Shown here piece after piece: positions 1 through 3,835 of a stretch of 8,130 nucleotides of DNA. Made by a program: the position numbers and the translations under genes. Source of the stretch: Candidatus Colwellbacteria bacterium RIFCSPHIGHO2_02_FULL_45_17 (GTDB taxonomy: Bacteria > Patescibacteriota > Minisyncoccia > UBA6257 > Colwellbacteraceae). Numbering within the stretch: the first letter of the stretch is position 1; every line of letters begins with the position of its first letter. A model generated the notes under the pieces. It was not told the origin of the DNA, searched no databases, and saw nothing but the letters and a program-made list of their open reading frames with translations. The stretch is from positions 1 through 8,130 of the forward strand of contig MHIV01000018.1 of assembly GCA_001817685.1 (NCBI GenBank), given 5' to 3'.

Positions 1-143
1 ATGATGATCGGCCAGAGAGCGGTCTCCAGCACAATCAGCCTGAGCAGGAAATTACCCGTCCGCCAGAGGGCAGGGATCCACTCCCAGATCTCGTGACGCA
101 TCTCCGCCGCATCAATCGGCCTAGTTGTCGGTTCGGTGGTCAT
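1..143 (-). CDS. N-terminal part of an unrecognised, probably membrane protein (runs off the window)
   Basis: An ATG at 141-143 opens a frame that stays open to the window edge, giving 47 codons. I do not recognise the protein. Residues 1-15 are polar (start MTTEPTTRPIDAAEM), followed by a tryptophan-rich amphipathic stretch (EIWEWIPALW) and then a hydrophobic run (NFLLRLIVLETALWPII) that looks like the beginning of a transmembrane helix. The start is supported by a purine-rich ribosome binding site (GGAGGAGGAG) 6 bases before the ATG, and by the stop of the preceding gene lying one base upstream (TGA-C-ATG), an arrangement typical of translational coupling. It is the third gene of a minus-strand operon with the Ig-like protein and the 211-residue protein. 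Membrane location is an inference from a partial sequence. Confidence 0.6.
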   Translation of the reverse strand, partial: MTTEPTTRPIDAAEMRHEIWEWIPALWRTGNFLLRLIVLETALWPII

Positions 144-144
144 G

Positions 145-780
145 TCAGCTCCTCCTCCGGCTCGGTAGCCGGAACGGGGTCAACTTCAGTCGTCCGCTCC
201 GGGTCGTGCGCCGCTCGCGCACTTCCCTCAGGTGAACCGAGGTCACGCCGAGGCTGGTAAGCGCCGCGCCGATTCCCTCGACTGCCGTACTCACGCGATC
301 GATGATGATCTCGACCGACCGATCGATCTCCTGTTGCACCGGATTGTGCCACAGGATGTCGATGTAGTCCCAGAACTCATCGTCCGGGACTCCGGCAAGC
401 CAGTCGAGCTTGTCGGTCCTCGAGCCGTCATCATCGGACTGGATCGTCGCGAGGATCGCGATGAGATCGTTCTCCATGAGCTTGGCGACGTTGCCATACT
501 CGCGGGGAATCGTCCTATCCCTCGCCTCGCTGATCCGCCGGCGGAGCACTGACCGTTTCTCGTCGTTCATCCTCCTGATGTCGTCGAGAAGGGCCGCGCG
601 CTTGTTCTCGGTCCCGAGGGCGGCCACGAGATGGACCTTGTTCGCCTCGCCGATTGTCTCGGCGCGCTTCCTGCCGCCGAATACCCACTCAGCGAACGTT
701 TCCGTTCCGAGCTCCTTGCCCACCTCGAAGGCGGGCTTGCCAAGCGCCCTCAGTTTTGCGAACCAGGTCTTAGCGGACAT
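145..780 (-). CDS. Unrecognised 211-residue protein, middle gene of the GC-rich operon
   Basis: I cannot assign a family. The start at 780 (MSAKTWFAKL) is chosen because AGGAGGGACC lies directly before the ATG; the frame is open for 83 more codons upstream, but that part is low-complexity antisense-like sequence overlapping the neighbouring gene. The protein is predicted to be mostly helical and soluble, with no signal peptide or membrane segment. It has a charged middle (RRMNDEKRSVLRRRISEARDR, about residues 65-85), an acidic tryptophan/aspartate stretch (DDEFWDYIDILWHNP, about 136-150), and a basic arginine-rich tail ending PSRRRS. Its first codons overlap the end of the Ig-like gene by 11 bases (770-780), and its stop is one base before the next start, so all three genes are probably translationally coupled. 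Base composition is much GC-richer than the genes right of 1900. A cytoplasmic partner of its neighbours is possible but unproven. Confidence 0.75.
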   Translation of the reverse strand: MSAKTWFAKLRALGKPAFEVGKELGTETFAEWVFGGRKRAETIGEANKVHLVAALGTENKRAALLDDIRRMNDEKRSVLRRRISEARDRTIPREYGNVAKLMENDLIAILATIQSDDDGSRTDKLDWLAGVPDDEFWDYIDILWHNPVQQEIDRSVEIIIDRVSTAVEGIGAALTSLGVTSVHLREVRERRTTRSGRLKLTPFRLPSRRRS

Positions 781-1486
781 GGTCCCTCCTTCTGTTGAGT
801 CCGCGCTCGAAGGCTCCGGTGAGGTCAAGCCTGGGCCTTTCCCTTTGCGGGATTGGCTCAGTACTCGGCCCGCGACCGGCTCCGACGAGTTGACGGACAA
901 CTGGACCGTTCTTTGCGTGGAGACCACGCACCCAGAACTTGAGTTCCAGCACCTCACCGGGGTCAACACGCTTTGTGAGCATGAAGTTTCCATCGGCGTT
1001 GGTGCGGAGCGTCCGGATGATCTTCCCATCCTTGGCGTTGAAGATATCCACCTTCACGCCTTTGACGGGTTGTTCACCAATGTCGCGGACCATTCCGATA
1101 ATCCGATAGTTCCCATCGGCACCGCCAACGAGGCTCACGCTCAACGCGCTAGGCCTCGCGGGAGATTCGGCTGGGAAGACCACGTCGCTTCGGGCGACCC
1201 ACGGCTGACCTGCCACCTGGGCTTCGACGCTTGCGCGCCGCGCCCCAAGTGGAACTTCGATGGTCTGCTGAGCTCTGCCGTCCGCATCCGTGCGGACAGC
1301 CGAGCCATAGCGGGATCCATCGAGGAAAAACTGGATTTCCTGGCCATCGAGCGTCCTTCCGGACTTCGAGGCCAGAGCCGTTGTTGTGATCCGCCAGACG
1401 CCGCCCTCATTCGAGGGCTCCTCCGTTGTTACACGGAGGTACGTCTTGGCAGATCGATCTGGGTTAGATCTGTTCCTGTCAGCCAT
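770..1486 (-). CDS. Protein with two tandem Ig-like (carboxypeptidase-regulatory/invasin-like) beta-sandwich repeats
   Basis: The product has 238 residues and starts at 1486 behind a near-ideal ribosome binding site (AAGGAGGACTC-ATG). Two repeats are visible. Repeat 1, about residues 15-105, contains GQEIQFFLDG then RTDADG at 65-70. Repeat 2, about 114-188, contains VKGVKVDIFN then RTNADG at 161-166. Alternating hydrophobic strands followed by an (R)T(D/N)ADG turn are typical of bacterial Ig-like and carboxypeptidase-regulatory-like folds that mediate binding rather than catalysis. No signal peptide, lipobox or membrane helix is visible: the N-terminus is polar (MADRNRSNPDRSAK) and the C-terminus is basic (NRRRDHVR). 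Export is therefore not shown, which is unusual for this fold. It is the first gene of the operon, with a promoter at about 1571-1599, and its TAA stop lies inside the next gene. The fold is an inference from pattern and the ligand is unknown. Confidence 0.75.
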   Translation of the reverse strand: MADRNRSNPDRSAKTYLRVTTEEPSNEGGVWRITTTALASKSGRTLDGQEIQFFLDGSRYGSAVRTDADGRAQQTIEVPLGARRASVEAQVAGQPWVARSDVVFPAESPARPSALSVSLVGGADGNYRIIGMVRDIGEQPVKGVKVDIFNAKDGKIIRTLRTNADGNFMLTKRVDPGEVLELKFWVRGLHAKNGPVVRQLVGAGRGPSTEPIPQRERPRLDLTGAFERGLNRRRDHVR

Positions 1487-1540
1487 GAGTCCTCCTTATG
1501 ACTCTAGACCTTATCGTTTCAAATCCGTCATACAGCTGTT

Positions 1541-1566
1541 AAGGTGCGTGACGCACCTTTCGGTGC
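1541..1566 (-). promoter_or_regulatory. Palindrome with an alternative hairpin in the leader of the Ig-like operon (operator or RNA switch)
   Basis: A perfect 9-bp inverted repeat with one central base (AAGGTGCGT-1-ACGCACCTT, 1541-1559) adjoins a second hairpin. On the minus-strand transcript the second is GCACC-GAAA-GGTGC (1553-1566), which has a GNRA-type tetraloop. The two share the segment 1553-1557 and cannot form together. The element lies just downstream of the likely -10 box and 55-80 bases before the first start codon. It could be a protein operator or an RNA leader with two alternative folds. The sequence alone does not decide. Confidence 0.5.
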
Positions 1567-1570
1567 CCTA

Positions 1571-1599
1571 TTCCTAACACAATTTATAGAGTTTGTCAA
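1571..1599 (-). promoter_or_regulatory. Promoter of the GC-rich three-gene operon
   Basis: On the minus strand a perfect TTGACA (1594-1599) is followed, after exactly 17 bases, by TAGGAA (1571-1576), a weak -10 hexamer. The start of transcription would fall near 1564, at the edge of the leader palindrome. An alternative -10, TATAAA (1583-1588), has no recognisable -35. The promoter sits in the AT-rich stretch bordering the GC-rich genes. Confidence 0.55.
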
Positions 1600-1625
1600 T
1601 ATATATATGGCTTTTACTTGTTGTT

Positions 1626-1646
1626 GGCGAGGAGAGAGAATCTCAC
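1626..1646. repeat. Imperfect copy of the 3' end of tRNA-Leu (possible attachment site or tRNA remnant)
   Basis: GGCGAGGAGAGAG at 1626-1638 is identical to 1832-1844, the acceptor and T-stem part of the tRNA-Leu gene. The following TCTCAC (1641-1646) matches 1851-1856 if four bases of the T loop are missing. Same orientation, about 206 bases apart. No other tRNA parts are found upstream of it. It could be an integration scar (att-type duplication), a decayed tRNA or a chance low-complexity match. The copy also pairs partly with TCCTCG...CAAG at 1653-1662. Confidence 0.4.
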
Positions 1647-1676
1647 TGCTCGTCCTCGACAAGCTCGGACTGCGCT

Positions 1677-1724
1677 TTCAAAACCCACCTGTCTGCGTGC
1701 AACGCACAGGCAGGCGGTTTTGAA
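1677..1724. repeat. 48-nt imperfect palindrome (REP-like hairpin)
   Basis: The outer arms TTCAAAAC (1677-1684) and GTTTTGAA (1717-1724) are perfect. The middle arms CCTGTC and GGCAGG pair with one G-T wobble, and the tip TGCGT-GCA-ACGCA is perfect. The result is a long stem with small internal loops and a three-base loop. It lies in a gene-free stretch and codes for nothing I can recognise. It looks like a dispersed REP/MITE-type palindrome; a terminator role is less likely because no T-run follows on either strand. Confidence 0.6.
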
Positions 1725-1736
1725 TAATTTCCTACA

Positions 1737-1764
1737 CGGAGGGGACCCAGTAGCTTCCCCTCCG
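1737..1764. repeat. Perfect 9-bp GC-rich inverted repeat
   Basis: CGGAGGGGA (1737-1745) and TCCCCTCCG (1756-1764) form a perfect stem around a 10-base loop. It lies 12 bases from the larger palindrome on its left and 26 bases before the tRNA terminator. No T-tract follows. Function is unknown; together with the neighbouring palindrome it makes 1677-1764 a compact hairpin cluster. Confidence 0.5.
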
Positions 1765-1790
1765 ACCCACCCCTCGTTCGACTCCCTAAA

Positions 1791-1827
1791 TAAAACAAGG
1801 ACGCTCACTGTTAGCGTCCATGTTTTA
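1791..1827 (-). terminator. Intrinsic terminator of tRNA-Leu
   Basis: The arms 1791-1805 and 1813-1827 match at 14 of 15 positions (core GGACGCT/AGCGTCC, 7-base loop). On the minus strand the core stem is followed by the T-rich tail TTGTTTTATTT. It begins three bases after the tRNA 3' end, as expected for a tRNA terminator. On the plus strand the tail ATGTTTTATGT is weaker, so activity in that direction is doubtful. Confidence 0.8.
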
Positions 1828-1829
1828 TG

Positions 1830-1910
1830 TGGGCGAGGAGAGAGTCGAACTCTCACGCCTTGCGGCACTAGGTCCTAAACCTAGCGTGTATGCCATTTCA
1901 CCACTCGCCC
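1830..1910 (-). tRNA. tRNA-Leu, anticodon UAG (reads CUA)
   Basis: The full class II cloverleaf is visible on the minus strand. The acceptor stem GGGCGAG pairs with CTCGCCC. The D arm has GTG/CAC with a GG-containing loop. The anticodon stem CTAGG/CCTAG closes the loop TTTAGGA, giving anticodon TAG. The extra arm is a GCC-GCAA-GGC hairpin and the T arm is GAGAG-TTCGACT-CTCTC. The discriminator base is A, as expected for leucine. CCA is not encoded, so a CCA-adding enzyme is required. No intron is present. It lies 51 bases downstream of the recombinase stop on the same strand and could be read from that transcript. A terminator follows immediately. Confidence 0.95.
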
Positions 1911-1930
1911 AATATAAATCCGATAGCTAC

Positions 1931-1965
1931 ATACTAAATACTAAATACTAGATACTCAATACTAT
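1931..1965. repeat. Five tandem heptamers (ATACTAA type)
   Basis: Five consecutive 7-bp units are present: ATACTAA, ATACTAA, ATACTAG, ATACTCA, ATACTAT. The repeat begins within the recombinase stop codon and ends 20 bases before the tRNA-Leu 5' end. On the minus strand each unit contains a TAGTAT-like sequence resembling a -10 box, so it might contribute to tRNA promotion. That is speculative; slippage-prone simple sequence is the plainest reading. Confidence 0.7.
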
Positions 1966-2858
1966 CCCCTTCGCTTTCCGTGAAATGCTTTGTGAATCTC
2001 GCGGAGTTCGCGGTTTGTTACATGCGTGTAAATTTGTGTGGTTGTAATGGATGAATGTCCTAATAGTTCTTGTACAGAGCGAATATCCGCGCCGTTTGAT
2101 AAAAGATCTGTCGCAAACTGATGACGCAGTTGATGCGGAGTTACCTTACCCGTGATTCCTGCAGAGCGCGCGTATTTCGAAACAAGCCTCTCGACTGTTC
2201 TCGGACCAATTCTCCCCAAAACTTTTGGTTTCTTCGCGTGCGATAAACTGATAAACATCGCCTCATCTGCATCAGAGCGCTTCTTCAAATACTCTTTAAG
2301 ATTTGTTTTCGCGCGGTCGGACAAAAAAACGACGCGAAGCTTCTCTCCCTTACCTCGAATAGGCAACTCGCCCGTGTCGATATTCATAAATCGGTCGAGT
2401 TTGCATAATTCCGACACTCGAAGACCTGTTGAAAACAGGGTTTCTAGAATTGCACGGTCGCGTAACGCATGAAGCGAGTCTCCCTTTGGCGCGGAGAGTA
2501 GTCGCTCTAGATCGTCATATCGAATGATATCAATCTGCCTCGTTGGTACCTTCGGAAGCTCAACTTTGTCCGGCGAGACAACGCTATAGTCATGCACCGT
2601 GAGATACTTTAAAAGATTTCGAAGCGCAATTACGTGGTACGCCTGGGTGCGCTTTTTTAAATTTGCCTCCGGACGAGCCAAGTGTACGCGGAAGGCTCTG
2701 ATATTTTCCTCTGTGATATCGTTAACTCCCTTAACGCCCGAGAACTCGATAAATTTATCTAGATATCTCTTATAATTCTCGCTCGTAGACGGAGAGCGGT
2801 TTTTCTCGATTTCGAGGTAGTCTAAGTATTCTTTTACAAGGTCTTCTATCTGTGACAT
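1962..2858 (-). CDS. xerD: Site-specific tyrosine recombinase, XerC/XerD type
   Basis: The product is predicted to resolve chromosome dimers by cutting and rejoining DNA at a dif site through a 3'-phosphotyrosine intermediate. It has 298 residues, the length of E. coli XerD. Residues 1-105 form the helical core-binding domain (IEDLVKEYLDYLEIEKNRS). The catalytic domain follows with the complete active site: R147 (TGLRVSE), K170 (RGKGEK), H242 and R245 (PHQLRH), H268 (LLGHSS) and the nucleophile Y277 (IYTHV). The C-terminal tail (NRELREIHKAFH) resembles that of XerD. The start at 2858 (MSQIEDLV) matches the family N-terminus; the frame stays open 20 codons further, but that part overlaps the promoter. 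No Shine-Dalgarno precedes it; the extended -10 lies 7 bases before the ATG, suggesting a leaderless mRNA. The gene is divergent from rpsO, beside a dif-like dyad. XerC and XerD cannot be told apart here, and an element integrase is a less likely alternative. Confidence 0.9.
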   Translation of the reverse strand: MSQIEDLVKEYLDYLEIEKNRSPSTSENYKRYLDKFIEFSGVKGVNDITEENIRAFRVHLARPEANLKKRTQAYHVIALRNLLKYLTVHDYSVVSPDKVELPKVPTRQIDIIRYDDLERLLSAPKGDSLHALRDRAILETLFSTGLRVSELCKLDRFMNIDTGELPIRGKGEKLRVVFLSDRAKTNLKEYLKKRSDADEAMFISLSHAKKPKVLGRIGPRTVERLVSKYARSAGITGKVTPHQLRHQFATDLLSNGADIRSVQELLGHSSITTTQIYTHVTNRELREIHKAFHGKRRG

Positions 2859-2865
2859 TGTATGA

Positions 2866-2874
2866 ATTGTAGCA
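2866..2874 (-). promoter_or_regulatory. Extended -10 promoter of the recombinase gene, apparently leaderless
   Basis: The minus strand reads TGC-TACAAT, with the hexamer at 2866-2871. The ATG follows after 7 bases, so transcription would start at or next to the start codon. No good -35 lies at 16-18 bases, which the TGn extension could compensate for. Confidence 0.5.
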
Positions 2875-2887
2875 CATGCGCCAAAAT

Positions 2888-2919
2888 ATTGTGCGACAAC
2901 GGGGGTATGTCCGCACAAT
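2888..2919. promoter_or_regulatory. Perfect 8-bp dyad in the xer-rpsO intergenic region
   Basis: ATTGTGCG (2888-2895) and CGCACAAT (2912-2919) are perfect inverted repeats. The stem extends by ACA/TGT after one bulged base. It lies where the -35 region of the xer promoter would be, so a repressor bound here could block that gene. The segment GCGACA recurs at 2893, 2937 and 2977. Confidence 0.4.
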
Positions 2920-2934
2920 GTTTGGGCAATGTTT

Positions 2935-2963
2935 TTGCGACATATTCAATGGATATGTTGCAA
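2935..2963. other. Candidate dif site (Xer recombination site) beside the xer gene
   Basis: Two 11-bp arms, TTGCGACATAT and ATATGTTGCAA, are inverted copies with a single G-T-type mismatch and flank a 7-bp centre (TCAATGG). Known dif sites have two 11-bp arms, usually around 6 bp. The right arm shares TATGTT with the XerD arm of E. coli dif (TTATGTTAAAT). It lies 77 bases upstream of the xer start. The 7-bp centre and weak left-arm match leave an ordinary operator or a 5' hairpin of rpsO as alternatives. Confidence 0.35.
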
Positions 2964-3002
2964 CAAACGTGATTGCGCGACAACTCGCCCTTTACAGAAT
3001 CG

Positions 3003-3023
3003 GCTGAAGCTGGTAACATCAGC
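3003..3023 (+). promoter_or_regulatory. Small hairpin just before the rpsO start (possible S15 control site)
   Basis: GCTGA (3003-3007) pairs with TCAGC (3019-3023), ending five bases before the ATG. A competing pairing GCTG/CAGC uses 3009-3012. S15 is known to repress its own mRNA through structured leaders in several bacteria, and the sites differ between lineages. No known S15 leader structure is recognised here. A weak promoter, TTGCGC-16-CAGAAT (2973-3000), may precede it. Confidence 0.25.
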
Positions 3024-3028
3024 GGGTT

Positions 3029-3295
3029 ATGAGAACACCCCGGAAGAAAGAGAAGATTATCAAAGAGAATCAAACACACGAAAAAGACACCGGTTCAGCA
3101 GAAGTACAAATCGCAGTAACTACAAGCAGGATCAAGGAACTTTCGACTCATTTAAAGAAACACCCCAAAGACAGGCACTCAAGAAGGGGTCTTTTGTCTA
3201 TGGTAAACCAGAGGAGAAAACTTCTGAATTTCCTCGCAAAAGATTCTCCAACGAGCTACAAAAATCTCGTTAAAAAACTGGGGCTTAAGCGATAG
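3029..3295 (+). CDS. rpsO: Small ribosomal subunit protein S15
   Basis: S15 binds the 16S rRNA central domain early in 30S assembly and contributes to a bridge with the 50S subunit. The product has 88 residues, one fewer than E. coli S15. The family signature is clear: TGSAEVQIA (about 22-30), RIKELSTHLKKHPKDRHSRRGL (about 34-55) with the conserved H, D and SRRGL residues, then MVNQRRKLLNFL and the ending KKLGLKR. All four helices are present. No Shine-Dalgarno precedes the ATG (upstream CAGCGGGTT). It is the first gene of an rpsO-NYN-pnp operon; its TAG stop is only two bases before the next start. The rpsO-pnp linkage is widespread in bacteria and supports both assignments. Confidence 0.97.
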   Translation: MRTPRKKEKIIKENQTHEKDTGSAEVQIAVTTSRIKELSTHLKKHPKDRHSRRGLLSMVNQRRKLLNFLAKDSPTSYKNLVKKLGLKR

Positions 3296-3297
3296 AG

Positions 3298-3834
3298 ATG
3301 ATAATACCGAACAAAGAACACAGAATCGGCATCTTTATAGATGTCCAAAACTTGTACCACTCTGCAAAAAACCTCTACGGGGGTCGTGTTAATTATGGGG
3401 AGCTTATTAAGAAGCTAACAGGCGAAAGAAAGCTTGTGAGGGCCCTTGGATATGTCGTGAGAAGTGACCCGGAGACCGGAGAGGAGAGTTTTTTCGAGGC
3501 GTTACAAAAGGCTGGCATCGAGCTTCGCATGAAAGACATCCAAATTTTTCCAAGCGGTGTTAAGAAAGCCGATTGGGATGTGGGTCTCGCGGTTGACGTA
3601 ATCCGAATGGCTGACTCCCTCGATGTCGCAATTCTCGTTTCGGGCGACGGAGACTTCATACCGCTCGTAAAGTACTTACAGATTGGTTTGGGAAAGGGAG
3701 TCGAAGTGGCCGCGTTTGGAAAGACTGCATCATCGGGACTCAAAGAGGTAGCAGACAACTTTATAGATTTAGATACAACTCCGCGAATGGTTTTCAAATC
3801 TGCCAAATCGTCAGCAAGAAAAAAGAATAAATAA
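3298..3834 (+). CDS. NYN-domain (LabA/PIN-like) putative ribonuclease
   Basis: The 178-residue product matches the NYN branch of the PIN-like nuclease fold, which typically cuts RNA using metal ions held by clustered aspartates. Visible motifs are FIDVQNLYH (D15, N18) in the first strand, KKADWDVGLAVD (D92, D94, D100) and the hallmark LVSGDGDFIPLV (D117, D119), followed by VEVAAFGKTASSGL and FIDLD. The domain covers about residues 8-160. A short basic tail (SAKSSARKKNK) could bind RNA. No signal peptide or membrane helix is seen, so it is cytoplasmic. It starts two bases after rpsO and ends one base before pnp, so it is almost certainly co-translated with both. The context points to RNA turnover or ribosome-linked RNA cleavage, but the actual substrate is unknown. 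No Shine-Dalgarno is seen. Confidence 0.88.
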   Translation: MIIPNKEHRIGIFIDVQNLYHSAKNLYGGRVNYGELIKKLTGERKLVRALGYVVRSDPETGEESFFEALQKAGIELRMKDIQIFPSGVKKADWDVGLAVDVIRMADSLDVAILVSGDGDFIPLVKYLQIGLGKGVEVAAFGKTASSGLKEVADNFIDLDTTPRMVFKSAKSSARKKNK

Positions 3835-3835
3835 A

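Noticed and set aside
781..1029. 83-codon N-terminal extension of the 211-residue protein
   Set aside because: It overlaps the Ig-like gene almost entirely, has low-complexity composition, and the AGGAGG site lies directly before the internal ATG at 780.
410..1501. Long plus-strand open frame (363 codons) opposite the GC-rich genes
   Set aside because: It is antisense to two minus-strand genes that have strong ribosome binding sites, coupled ends, a promoter and internal protein repeats. It lacks a ribosome binding site and has no recognisable motif; long antisense frames are expected in GC-rich DNA.
1614..1878. Open frames of 84-86 codons on both strands across the tRNA-Leu region
   Set aside because: They read through the tRNA, its terminator and the hairpins. 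The peptide GESRTLTPCGT is the usual spurious product of reading a tRNA-Leu gene backwards.
2859..2918. 20-codon N-terminal extension of the recombinase
   Set aside because: It goes past the normal XerC/XerD N-terminus and would include the -10 box and the dyad.
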